Origin: Limonium bicolor
Lineage: Eukaryota; Streptophyta; Magnoliopsida; Caryophyllales; Plumbaginaceae
Direction: 5' to 3'
Assembly (NCBI GenBank): GCA_023374045.1
Contig: CM041779.1
Location: 294,820,167-294,884,166, forward strand
Length of the DNA stretch: 64,000 bases
Part shown: piece after piece, positions 24,200 to 36,695 of the stretch
Numbering within the stretch: the first letter of the stretch is position 1
How the letters are laid out: each line of letters begins with the position of its first letter
Notes under the pieces: model-generated
What the model was told of the DNA's origin: nothing
The model's database searches: none
Seen by the model: only the letters and a program-made list of their open reading frames with translations
Made by a program: the position numbers and the translations under genes

Positions 24200-25129
24200 T
24201 AGGGATGACAATGGGTCCGCGGGTACCCATTTCACCCGGTCACCCGACCCGCTAAAGCAGATGAAAAACCCGTATAAAACGGGTGAAAATGGGTGACGGG
24301 TGGAATGGGTGCGGGTGTGAGTCGGGTGATGGGTGAACATTTTTCACCCATCACCCACCCGACCCGCTCACCCGCATAGATTATATATATATTGTTACTT
24401 ATTATTCATTCTCCTTTACTTACGATTTTTGTAACCCTAACTAGTGAACAAGGAATATTCATGCTCTGGGTGACTGCGCCATTCTTTATTCACACCACTC
24501 TCGGTAATTTTTCAGCCCTAACATACTTGCTCTGTGCAGTTTTTAATTCTCTTCACTGAAGGTAATTGCAACCCTAACTGGCAAACATGGAACAAAGATG
24601 CTTTGTGCCTCTATTTTCTTTCTTCACTCTCAGTAATTTTGAAACCCTAACTGAAAAACAAATAACTTACATGCTCTGCGAAGTTTTCTATTCTCTTCAC
24701 TGAAGGTAATTTCCGAATCCTAACAGGCGAACATTGAGCATACATGCTTTGCGCCTCTATTTTCTTTCTTCACTCATGGTAATTTTGCAACCATAATTGG
24801 CGAATACAGAACGTACATGCTCTATGCAATATTTCATTATTTTCTCTGAAGTAAATTTTGCAACCCTAACCGGTGAACATACAACATACATGCTCTATGT
24901 CTCTATTTTCTCTCCACTCACAGTAATTTGTAAACCTAACTGGCGAACAAGGAAAAAGAAAAACAAATGGGTAAACGGGTTCACCCGCTTCACCCACGGG
25001 TGACGGGTGAAACGGGTGATGGGTGATACATAACGGGTGACGGGTCGGGTACGGGTGGAACGTATGAAGTCGGGTGATGGGTGCGGGTGATGGTCCACCC
25101 GACCCAAACCCGACCCATTGCCATCCCTA
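24200..25129. mobile_element. hAT-type MITE inserted in the copia integrase
   Basis: Ends TAGGGATGACAATGGGT and ACCCATTGCCATCCCTA are inverted. The perfect 8-bp duplication ATCCCTGC flanks it (24192-24199 and 25130-25137), which is diagnostic of hAT. Subterminal regions consist of repeated CACCCG/CGGGTG motifs. The core is a tandem array (24425-24950). No transposase. Confidence 0.93.
24425..24950 (+). repeat. About 70-bp tandem repeats with telo-box-like motif
   Basis: Seven to eight degenerate units, each with AACCCTAACTGGCGAACA, then ATGCTCTGTG, then TTTTCTTTCTTCACTC. Starts fall near 24432, 24571, 24640, 24716, 24790, 24861 and 24932. It forms the whole core of the MITE. AACCCTAA resembles the plant telo-box. 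Confidence 0.75.
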
Positions 25130-26397
25130 ATCCCTGCATTGTCTATCACAAATTAAAAGGGAAACGACTGAAGTTTTCCAATTCTGAAATTAAATTTGTT
25201 GAACCATTTAATCTTATCCATATAGATGTTTGAGGCCCTTTTTAGGGTTGAAAATGAAGAATGATATAAGTATTTTTTTACTATAGTGGATGACTATAGT
25301 AGGGGAACATGGATTACCCTCCTTAAGCAGAAAGCAGAAGCTATGTAGAACATTATAAAAATTTTCAATCTAATCGAGAAACAATGAACAAGAACATTAA
25401 AATAGTAAGGAGTGACAATGCTAGAGATCTTGGAAAATCACAAGAAGGAATTGCTTTCTACAGAAGGGAATCATTCATCAAACTAGCTGCCCACATACAC
25501 CTCAAACGGTGTTGTGGAAAGAAAACAGGGGCACTTAGTGGAAATAACCAAGGCTTTGCTTTTTCAATCTGGCTTAGATGACATATTTTGGGGTCACTGC
25601 GTTGAACACGCTGCATATATAATAATAGAACCCCTAGCAAGGCCATCAAACACCTGACACCCTTTGAAAAATTATATGATGTCAAACCTAATTATAAGAG
25701 ATGAAATCCTTTGGGTGTCTCTACTACATGACCTTCATCAATCCCAACAGAGGAAAACTAGACCCCAAAACTATTAGTTGCCTATACATTGGAAACTGCA
25801 AGAACACCAAGGGATATAAAGTCCTTACCCTTGATGAAAAATAAATCAGAATCAGTAGGGATCTAGTTTTCTTTCAAAATATTTTTCCTTTTAAAGACAA
25901 ACAATGGAATAATGCTATTTATACAAACCAACAAAATGGTGACATTTTCCTCCCCCACCTTAAAACACTAGCATAGAGGAAGATTCTTGTACGTCCCAGA
26001 TTTCTGGGATAAGAGAAGAACAACCTCCTCTAAACAGCATATCAGAACACCTTTCCCAAACTACTACACTACCTTCTTCTGAATCCATTACCACACAGGA
26101 CACCACCCTTAGAAGATCCACCCATAAACACAAACCACCAGCTAGATATGATGATTACATATGCAACACTAGCATAAATCATCCTGATCCTTTTTCTGCT
26201 ATTTTAAATACCAGACTCTCACACAAAGCACCTGAACCCCAAAAAACCATCAACACCCAAACAGGTCATATTTCAACAACAAAAATCCTCTCTTGTTCTT
26301 TACCCACACAATAACCAAGCTCTTACATTAACTACATCAGTCTACTGAACCATCCAATTACAAAACTACAAGCAGAGACCCAAATTGAGTCAAAGCC

Positions 26398-27380
26398 ATG
26401 GCTGAAGAGTTCACCGATCTCAAGCAAAATAACACTTGGTCAATTGTAACTCTACATAAAGGAAAGAAACTCATTTCTAGTAAATGGGTTTATAAAACAA
26501 AATCTAAAGCTAATGGAAGTTTGGAAAGGTACAAGGCCAGATTAGTAGTAAGGGGATTCCCACAAAGACATGGGTTAGATTACAAGGAAACCTTTTCTCC
26601 TGTAGTAAAATGAACCACTGTCCGAGCTTTAATAATAATAGCAGTTAAAAGGGGTGGATCTTGGACCAACTCGATGTAAACAATGCTTTCCTTCATGGAG
26701 ATCTCCATGAAGACGTTTACATGAGTGTACCTGAGGGTCTCAACGTAGAGGGGGAAAATAAAGTGTGCAAGTTACACAAGTCACTTTATGGATTAAAGCA
26801 AGCTTCTCGCCAATGGTGTGAGAAGCTCGCTTAATTCTTAAAGGATTTGTACTTGTTATCATTCTCAAAATGATTATTCACTTTGTGTTAAAAGAAAGAA
26901 AAATAGGATCACCCTACTAGGAATATATGTTGATGACATCCTAGTGGTTGGAAATGTAAAAGAAGTCAAAAGGGCTGAAACTCCAACTTGATTAAGAATT
27001 CAATATGTAGGATTTAGGGAGGCTAAATTTCTTTCTAGGGATGGAATTTCTAGAGACCAACAGTGGCATGGTCATAACACAACAACGTTATGTTCATCAA
27101 ATTATCCATGACTTCGAAATGGAGAACATTAAGCCTTTTGTCTCCCCCCCTTCCAGTCAACTTAAAGCTCAAAAAAGACTCTGGCTCCACATTAGAGAAT
27201 CCTATAATATATATAGATGTCTTGTAGGAAAACTGAACTTTCTTACAAACACCAGACCAAACATAGCTTTCGCTGTTCAATTCCTTGGCCAATTTCTTCA
27301 AACTCCCACCACACATATCACCTCAAGGCTGCCTACCACACTCTCTCTTACATCAAGGGACAACATGTTTTGGCCTATTT
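26398..27380 (+). pseudogene. copia reverse transcriptase (broken)
   Basis: The RVT_2 start is clear in 26398-26613: [15 protein letters not shown] and [12 protein letters not shown], then [11 protein letters not shown]. Next come [16 protein letters not shown] sequence around 26670, LYGLKQA near 26790 and the catalytic YVDD at 26926-26937. The last part (27041-27388) includes NFLTNTRPNIAFAV. Stops and frame changes separate these pieces, for example TGA right after PVVK. The enzyme would have copied element RNA to cDNA. Confidence 0.85.
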
Positions 27381-27872
27381 TTCAATAAAGAAACTGATTA
27401 CAATCTAGAAGCCTACTGTGATTCGGATTGGGCATCTTGCCCAATCACAAATAAATCAGTTTCATGTTTCTACATTCTCTTAGGAGGATCCCCACTGAGT
27501 TAGAAAAAACAACCAACGATATCTTTATCCTCTGCAGAAGCGGAGTATAAAGCTATGCGACAAGTTATAGGAGAATTGAGTTGGCGAACTAGATTGTTGC
27601 ATGGAATAATAGGACTCACAAATATAACTTCAATACCCCTCAAATGTGATAACCTAGCAGCCATACACATTGTTAGGAATCCCGTTTCTCATTAACGAAC
27701 CAAACATATTGAATTGGACTGTCATTTTTGTGCGTGAAAAGTTGCAGGGGGCTTGATTCAAGTCCAATATGTTCCCACTATGCATCAATTGGCTGACTTG
27801 ATGACCAAGCCTCTAATAGGTAAGAGTTATCAAAAAATCTTTTAAGAACTTGGGTTTGCAAGAACCGGATGA
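27381..27872 (+). pseudogene. copia RNase H (broken, cut by the LARD insertion)
   Basis: Recognisable blocks are AYCDSDWASCP, SSAEAEYKAM and KHIELDCHF, then QLADLMTKPL, which is the standard order of the copia RNase H domain. Stops lie between them. The C-terminal end runs into the insertion site CACAA at 27873, and the 3' untranslated part resumes at 40885. Confidence 0.85.
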
Positions 27873-28415
27873 CACAATGAAATACCCCCCAACTTAAATA
27901 TAGTGATTAAAACCATTCTAATCCGTAATTAAGAGCCTAATAATGCTTAAGTAATATTGGGGAGGAAAATAAACCCAAAAGAAATAAAGAAACGCTTAAA
28001 AAGTGAAAAACGCTAAATAAGCGTTAAATAACCATAGGAAGTATGAGACCTCGGCTAGCGTATTATATGGATTCTAAAGGCTTAATTAGGCCTAAATATT
28101 ATATGGGAACAACTCCCGAAGAAAACGGATCCAAATAATGTATTAAAACGCTAATAGAGCTTTAGCGCATGTTTTTCGAGGAAATCCGAAAACGTGACTT
28201 TAAATGGTCAAACGAACCCATAAAAATTATAAATCATTAAATAATAATTAATAAGCATTAACGGAAGCTTAATAATTAATAAAGTAAAGAAATGAGAAAA
28301 TTCCGGAAAACGGGTCCGGTTAGTAAAAACTGTAACAACCGGGAAGTAGTGGGTGAGAGTGTAATTAAATAAAACTAGTGTGTCCAATTTTGTAAATAAA
28401 AAAGCAAAAAAAAAA

Positions 28416-28748
<333 letters not shown>

Positions 28749-30361
28749 TCGCCCCCCCTCTCTCACACACCCTCTTCACTTCCTAATATGCTAAAAGACA
28801 AATAAGAAAAAAAAAAAGTAACCCCCCCACTCTCTCTCACCTCTCTCACTCTCTCTTTTCTCTTTCTCCTTTCTTCCTCACCCAGTGATTTCTCCCTCCT
28901 CCCTCTCTGCTGGTGGCGATTTCTTGAGCTTTTCCAACAACAACAATGGCTTCCCTTCTTCATCCTCATGCTCCATCCTCATGTAAGCTCCAAATCGAAA
29001 ACAAATCACATATTTGAACTCCCCTCATCATCCTCTACACTTCTCTCTTTTCAAAATCCAAAAATGGGGAAGTTCATTTTCGTGGGTATACCCCATTGGT
29101 GAAGAAAATAGCATCAATGTGTAGCTTGGAGTCCCCTCTCTCCATTAAGGTAAAAATTTCCATGAGAACCTTAAGTTTTCTTCATCTCCTTTGGTAACCG
29201 ATTTTGCCCCATTGTAACACTCCATTTTCTCTCTCTTTTGAGCACAATATCAACCTTGCAATGGTGGTGGATTCACCTTCTTGAACCAAGAGCTAAAACC
29301 CCTCCTAAAAGCTTCAAAAGGTAAACCCTAGAAATTTGTTTAAAACATCTCAATGAGTTAGTATAAATCTAAGGGTTAGTATATTAATTATACTTGTTTT
29401 GTATGCTATGGGTGATGGGAATGGAGTTTGGCAACTCCATTCCCCACAAAACCGATTTGTGCAAGAAAGGAGGAAGAAGAGAATGGGAAAAGAGATGAAG
29501 GAAAAATAAGCTCAAGGTAAGAGCTCCTTCCTAATGTTTAATTCTATTGCATTAGAGTAATGGGAATGGGTAAACACATAAAAGAACCTAAACTATTGTA
29601 TTAGTATTGAAGTTTATGAAGTTTTGAGTATTTGGGAACTAGTAAGTAAATTGTGGGCCTTAGAGCCAAGTATATTGTATATGTGTATTAGTATTATGGA
29701 TTGAGGAAGTATTGTTGAGTTGGTATTGTATTGGTTGCTGGTAGGACCCTTGTATGGGTGTGGCTAGAATAGGAATGAACTTGGTGAAGAAAGTATGTGT
29801 ATGGCTAAGTAAGAAAAGTAGGTGAACTATGGCAAAATTTTGGTAGGAATTATGTATTTAAGAATGACTTGGTGAATGGAAAACCAAGGTTTGTATTGGA
29901 GTTAGTAGAGAGGTTTAATAACTATGGAGTAGTAGTTGTGGTAAGAGAATGAAAGGATATAAAATCTATAGCAAGAGGTATTGGATTGCCTTGGAGAAAC
30001 TAGGAAGAACTAGAGTATAAGACTTGGTAAAATGAAGGTTGGACTTGGGTATAGATGGTGTAATTACTTGGGAATGTATTTGGGATGCTAGTAGTGGTAT
30101 TGGTAGTAGAAGTATTGGATGGGAGAATCGAGTTTTGAAAATCTGTAGCAATGCAAGTAGGAAAAACTAGTGTAAGTGCTGGAATGAATTTAGAAAACAA
30201 GTGAGTGGATTAGTATAGAATGGTGTGATAAATTAAGGGATGAACTAAGGGGTATTAGGAAGTTTATTAGTGTTAAAACATGTGGGATTGAGTGTAGGAA
30301 CAATGGGGAAGTAATGGGTAAGAAGGGGACTGAAAACAGTATTTAAAACTGAAATACTGGG

Positions 30362-30690
30362 CCGGACCGACCTTGGGACCGGACTTGCAAGGTCGGTCGA
30401 GCCCAGACTTACAAAGGCGGAAAACCTTCTGGAATGGACCGACCTTGGGACCGGACTTGCAAGGTCGGTCGGCCAGAAAAATTCACGTAACAAACCTTCT
30501 AGAATGGACCGACCTTGGGACCGGACTTGCAAGGCCGGTCGGCTTAAAATTCGCCTGTAATGTAACCCACTGGAATGGACCGACCTTGGGACCGGACTTG
30601 CAAGGTCGGTCGGCCCCGTAATTTTCCAGCGTAATACCTTACTAACTTCGACCGACCTTGGGTCCGACCCTGGTAAGGTCGGTCGGGTCA
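30362..30690. repeat. Five GC-rich hairpin repeats in the 5' LTR
   Basis: Units about 70 bp apart. Each has the 11-bp stem GACCGACCTTG, a 12-base loop containing GGACCGGAC, and the inverse CAAGGTCGGTC. The fifth unit is a variant (GGGTCCGACCC loop). Confidence 0.9.
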
Positions 30691-32279
30691 ACACAAAAAA
30701 ATAAAATAAAATAAATAATAATATATAATAATGTATATATATATATATATATGTATATATAATATATATATAATATACTAAATCTAATAAATAGTAAATA
30801 AGTATAAGAAAAGTATAAGTAAAGTAAAAAATATACAGTAAAGTAAAGAATGTGTAAGACTTATAAGTAAAGAATTGTAAAGATTAGATAAATCGCAAGA
30901 GTAATAGAGTTAGTTAATGATAGTTAGATTAATCATTCAATTTATGTAATCATAGGATTTGATTTGTGAACACCGGAGGAACGTTGGGACACAAGTACAA
31001 TGGTGAACGGTATGATTTCTTCATGCCCTGTATCCTAATCTGGTTACCCCGATTTGTGTGCTTATTTGATCACCTAAATAAGATAACTGCATGAATCGGA
31101 CTATATTGCACTTACCTGTGCTTGACTTATGCCGTTCTCGATGTTTATTGTCTTGAACACTAGTTTGTATAATTCATGAAATATATGAATAATGATGAAG
31201 TGTATTTGTATCTCGTAGTGTACTTGTATGTTGTATTGTATTGCGTATGGATGCGTATATGAACAATGTAATGTGTATGTGGCCTGGATGTTGACTTCTA
31301 CTAATTCCTAACTACCTAACTCCTAACTTAAGTGAGTAAATTGGAATGAGTAGAAGTCCGATATAGCTTCGGCCACGCGTGAGGATGAGGAGACACAAGA
31401 GGTTGGATCCGATTCCTGACTCTTAAACTGGTCCGTGGCCCAAACCCCTTAAATGGGTAGCATCCCGGATTGGTGAGTCAAGTAAATCCCGGTGGTGGGA
31501 CGGAGTAGTCCCCGGGCCGGAGGTCCCGACGACTTAACATGAGTAAGAGTAAGTAAGTAAGTATGTATGAGTATTAGTATGTATGCGTAAGTACTGTGGT
31601 AAAAGAGTAATCTCCCCCGATTAACCCGGGTGGACCAACATGAGCTAACAAGGATTTGCATTGTGTATGTATTGCGTATGTATTGTATATGTATTGTGTA
31701 ATGCGGATCCCGGAAATGTAAGAATGTATCTGATTGCCTGTATGGTTACCATGTATGTATTGAAGAGTGTGTAATGACGTGTATGTATGTATTCCTTGCG
31801 TAATGTATTGTGATAGTATGTATAAGAGCATGTATGCATGTATGTTTGAATGAAATCAATCGCATGTATTCGACCAAGTGGTCGGCGTACCCTCACTAGT
31901 ACGCGGGGTATGCGGTTATCATATTCAGGGAAAGCTGACCCCCTCGGGGGAACGTTTTTAGTGTGCAGGTACCCGAAGCGGCTCGGGTCAAGGTAAGAGA
32001 CCGGTGGCACGCCCTTGTATTTAGGAAGCAAGTAGTTGTGAGGAATGGGTAGTGGGTAGACTCCTAGTGAGTACATAGGAACTTGGAAGAATCATGGTAA
32101 TTGTATTTGGAACTTAGTAAACTCGGTTGTGTATATTGTATTGTATGGATTATGAAGGAGTAAAGTATTGAGTGGAGCATTGTTGTAGTTGATTGGAAAT
32201 TGTAGTGAAGATTGTATTTGTGTAGCACTCGGATATTCCGGTCCATCAGACTGATGCTGTATGTAGAAGTAGTAGCCTT

Positions 32280-32301
32280 GTTAGTCACGTGGGTGACTAA
32301 C
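32280..32301. promoter_or_regulatory. G-box palindrome, 5' LTR of LARD
   Basis: Same 9-bp stem (GTTAGTCAC) around GTGG as at 19067, about 100 bp before the LTR end, with CACGTG at the centre. Confidence 0.5.
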
Positions 32302-32408
32302 GGCATTGTATCACCCACTGTATGTAAGTAAGTATCCGCTGCGTGGCTCGGAAGCATGAGGAGATTGGACGGTAATGATTGTATTAATGGTAGGGGTGTT
32401 ACAATAAG

Positions 32409-32420
32409 TGGTATCAGAGC
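32409..32420 (+). other. Primer-binding site (initiator tRNA-Met)
   Basis: TGGTATCAGAGC, five bases after the LTR end. Confidence 0.93.
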
Positions 32421-35400
32421 GAAGTGTCGCTCTGATGACTGGAAACACCGAGTCTAGGAAATACCGAGTTAGGAATTAGAAGCTTAGGCTAAGGGCTGAG
32501 TGTTAGCATTAGAGAGATGCTAGCTAGGAACTACCGACTACCGGCGATACCGGATACCTACAACACCAGACCTGCCCTCCACAAACCCCTTGTATGATTT
32601 AGGAAAAGACTTCAGGGAGAAGGAAGGACCTCTCATGTTCGGGAAACCCGATCTGGCAGTTGTGAAGCAATCACACGGTAAACAAGAACCGACACGTAGT
32701 AGATTCCAAGAACTGGAAGTCCCGGAGATGGATCCCGGTTGAACCACAACAACCGCACTTAATAGCGGTAGGATGAGCACTCCAACCACGAGGAGGCTGC
32801 AACTTACAACAGTATGGGGCGACGTGCCTAGCCGTCGCGAAACCTAGCTAGTCAACCAACAGCGGGAAAGAAGCACTAACCGTGCACAAAAGAAGGGGCC
32901 TGTCTACCCAACGACGGGGAGACGTTTATAACCCTAAAGGGATAACGTAAACACAGTACCACAAGACGGTTATAGTGGACACAACGTATCGGGAACATTA
33001 GCCGGAGTGTAACGGCGTAACCAACAACACCCAGGACAATCCTTGAAGGGTGACTGAGTTAACAACAGTTGAGCAAAGCGTCATGAAAGAGCACGTAGCT
33101 AGAACGAACACTCGGTTAGGACACCGAAGGGATTTCATTAACAGGAAATACCCTAAACTACAAGAAGGCACTAATTAACACCAGCTGCCAAAGGGCTCCT
33201 ATGAACGGAAGCGTGATGTCACGACTACCATGGAGCCCAGCAATACCTCCAACCTATGGGGTATACAAAGAGTGGAAACATGCATGAGCAGTTGCGAGAG
33301 CATAGCTGCAGCAATAAGGCTTAAAAGCCAGGAACCAACTACGTTATGTAACTCGAACGGTTGCAAAACCCACACCATTAGTAACAAGACTGTGAGAAAT
33401 GTTGCCTCATACGACAAGAAATCAACAACTGGACCATCAATTCAAACCCAACTTTATGAGTGGCTTGGACTAATGGCTATCTCAATGTCACTGTCACTAG
33501 GCATCACCCTAGTATACAGTAGACAAACTCTTAATTTTCCTTCATGCCTTCTGTAGCAATGGTAGCACAGAGGCATAAGAATCATGATAATGCCAACATT
33601 GGCCTAGCCCACACTTGGACACTACGAGAAACCCAAAGGAAGGTACCCCTCGTTAGCCAAAGACAACAATGTGGTGAAGATGTGAACCCTTAGAAAGGCT
33701 TCCATCTATATAATAGTAAAGCCTACGTTATAAATATTGCCAAGGGGCGATGGAATAAGGAAATGAGATTTCCAAACCATTACGGCTTAAGGAGTAAGCA
33801 TACTCCATATGCACTCAAGCATGTGGTGAACCATTGTATAAACACCAACATGGTAAACCTTGTCATGAGACCTATGAGTGGAAACAAACCCCTCAACAAG
33901 AACCTTCACTTACCAGTGATGAATACCCTTCAAATGAAGAACGGGACCGGAAACCCTTGAAGTTTCTTGGGATGTTCCGGTGATGTACATACAAAAGTAA
34001 AACCGCACAGCTAGAGCCTATAATCAATGCTCAGCACTGGAAGACAATAATTGAGAAAACAATCAATGTGAATACACACGGAACACCACAAAGGACTAAC
34101 GCTCGAGAGAGTTGATACCCCCGATGAATTACCTCATCCTTGGTTAACCAAGATACTTGGTAAATTATATCATAAATGATGATAGAATGTGAGGTAAGCT
34201 AAACTACACATAAAACATAAACTGAAATAAAATATCTCCACATGGGGAAGAATAATAAACATTGTGGTATGCTACGACAACTGTCATACACACAAACACA
34301 GGAAACTCCTAGTGTATTTACACCATAAGGAAATGGTGCCAATGACAATGGCAATAAGTGAAGAGGAACTACCATAGTAACAGGGACAGTAAAAACAATG
34401 TTGTACAATGAGTAAGAACACGGTGCGCAACAAGCGACCACTATGAGGAAGTAGTAGATAATGACATGGAGAATAAGTATGGAGGACAGTCAGAAATATT
34501 CTTTCCGATCACATAGTGACTAACTGTCAAGCGTTTACGCTCTGCACTCTGTATGACTGAGTGTTTTGGCATTGCACTTGTGCAGCTAATGACCTAATGG
34601 GATGGCTAGGGATATGGAGAATGAAAACCGTAGTAAACCCTTCTTTTCACCAACGAAACGTGGCACAAGCCAGTTAAGCAAGCTCAGCAACAGACCGTGC
34701 GGCCTAAGGCCAAAGAAGCGAAGCACGAGAGTAAGAGTTAAAACACACTAACAATCACAAGATGTGAATTCCAGTGGAATAAAGAGTTAAAAGAAACTTA
34801 AAAACAGTCACTAGGACCGACGCATAGAAATGCAAGGTCATACAAGTAAAGGACACTGTACCGAACCAGAAGAACTGGTATAACTTGGAAGCTAGTGACG
34901 ACAGAGGAAGCGCTACAGTTAAGTGGTGACTTAACCTCGCCCGACAGTAAGTCGGAGGAAACTTAACGAATAATCGTGGAAGCACGAATAGCATGTGCAG
35001 TAGATTACCAGAGAGCTGGTTACAAATCTTAAACTCATTGAGTCAAACACGGTAGAAGAATACCGCATTTGCTTAGTAAACCTCATTTCCATAATAGACG
35101 GATAAAAGGTGATGTACAGCACTTTAAGGATAACAAGAAGGTGAATAACCCAAGCTATCAGGGTCGCGCAGCAGAAGCTAGTGAGCCCTAGCTAGGAGAT
35201 TAATGTACCTAGTGAGTATAATAGAATGGCTATAATGCCTTGAAGCCGGTTAGGCTAGAACCAAATTAATTATGAGTTAATAAACTCATATAGGAATCCT
35301 TGGTGCAAAGACTAAACATTGTTATGATTAGGACCTTTGACAAGGGTATATTATGCAATAACCGTAAAGAAGCTAAAATGCTTCAGATTGCCCGAATTGA

Positions 35401-36680
35401 GTAAACCAATGTTTAATAATAATAACATAGGGTAGATTACGTGGGCGTAATCCCTTTTAAGGGGGGTAGAGCGAAAAACCACTTAACATAAGTTTCATAA
35501 ATAAAACACAAAACCATAATGTGCATAGCACAAATGAGAACCGATTTGGTGATTGGTACTTATGTTAAATAACATAAGTATTCATCTATTGTAATTATGG
35601 TAACTAGGCATTAGACATGCAAATACCATAGGATGAATATACCCATCTTGTAACACCAGTGTAAGAGTAATGGTAAAGAAAAGTAACGAGTAGTGGACGG
35701 AGCTCCACAAGTATTGTAGCCCTTGAAGAAGTAGTACGAAATGAATGAGGGTAGTTGAGGAATGAATTCTAAGAGTAGTGTATTCGTAAGTAAGTTATTG
35801 GAGGTAAATTGAGAACAACTAAATTCTAAGTACGGTAATCCCTAATTAGAATATTTGATATGATGGAGAGTAATGGATGGAAGTAGCGAAGGTTGATGAA
35901 ATGAGCACTTAGGTATTGAATTCGAAGAAGAAAAGAATTTGGGAAGTAGAGTGAGGATGATTGATGGACTGATTCCATCCCTTGGAGATGTATGAAACTC
36001 GTATCACGATTAGAAAGAGTAAAAAGATAGAAAATGAAAACAATAATTAATGCTTTGTTTGAAACTGATGTGGGAAGTCGAACTTGATCCTGATCAGATC
36101 AAGGGAAACCGAACACAAATTGGAGTGGAAAGATAGTTCAACACTGGTGCTGATCACATCAGGGTCGAACGATTCTTGAAGCTCCGCTTTAGTGGTCACA
36201 AGAATCACGCTTAGGATAGAAGTAATGAATATAAATTGGAATTTGGAGTTGTATGCTTTAGAAAGTGTTCTAATTAGCGGTTGGAAAGGTTTTCCCTTAG
36301 ACTGAGAATAAAGATTTGGTTAGAAGCTTATACCGGAGAAGATAGTAGTGTAACATGTTGTATTATTCCAAGGGCAGCAGGACATAGAGGAGTCCTGTGT
36401 CTAGATGACCTGAGTGCCTGCGGGATTGTATTGTGTATTGCAATGCTTTGGGATAGCTTTGCACTGTATGTATGTATAAGTTTTGTAATGAGGAACTGAA
36501 AGGTTGGTAGTAATGCGAATTCGAGTAATGATTGTACATTGGCATGGTATGGGAAGTAGAAACCTTGAGTAATGGATTTGGGAATCAGTAAGGAGGAAGA
36601 ATGTACGACCTTTGCATAGACGAGTATGAATTAGCAAGTATCGTAATCCATAACCTTGAGCAACTTTGAGGACAAAGTTC
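32421..36680 (+). other. Non-coding interior of the LARD element
   Basis: No Gag, protease, RT, RNase H or integrase motif is seen. The longest open frame (33230-33556, 108 codons) has no recognisable family. Blocks match the reversed fragment at 8742-11650. One ~75-bp module (34527-34600) matches the LTR of the chromovirus. Its likely roles are packaging and priming signals in cis; that is inference. Confidence 0.75.
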
Positions 36681-36695
36681 TTAAGGGGGGTAGAT
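36681..36695 (+). other. Polypurine tract of the LARD element
   Basis: TTAAGGGGGGTAGAT directly before the 3' LTR, preceded by CAACTTTGAGGACAAAGTTC. The chromovirus has the comparable TTAAAGGGGATATAC before its own 3' LTR. Confidence 0.8.

Larger units (their letters stand above)
24005..25800 (+). pseudogene. copia pre-integrase and integrase (broken, split by a MITE)
   Basis: The GAG-pre-integrase motif is visible in 24005-24199 (SLWHNRLGHMPLQKI, with the HxRxGH core of the zinc-binding region). The reading frame is then interrupted by the hAT MITE at 24200-25129. It resumes at 25138 (IVYHKLKGK) and continues with HIDV-GPF and, near 25400, the SDNA block around a catalytic Asp. Several stops are in frame. 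The integrase would have joined element DNA to the chromosome. Confidence 0.7.

Noticed and set aside
33230..33556. 108-codon frame in the LARD interior as a possible gag remnant
   Set aside because: No Gag-like motifs (no WW/FP pattern, no zinc knuckle) and no continuity with neighbouring frames.
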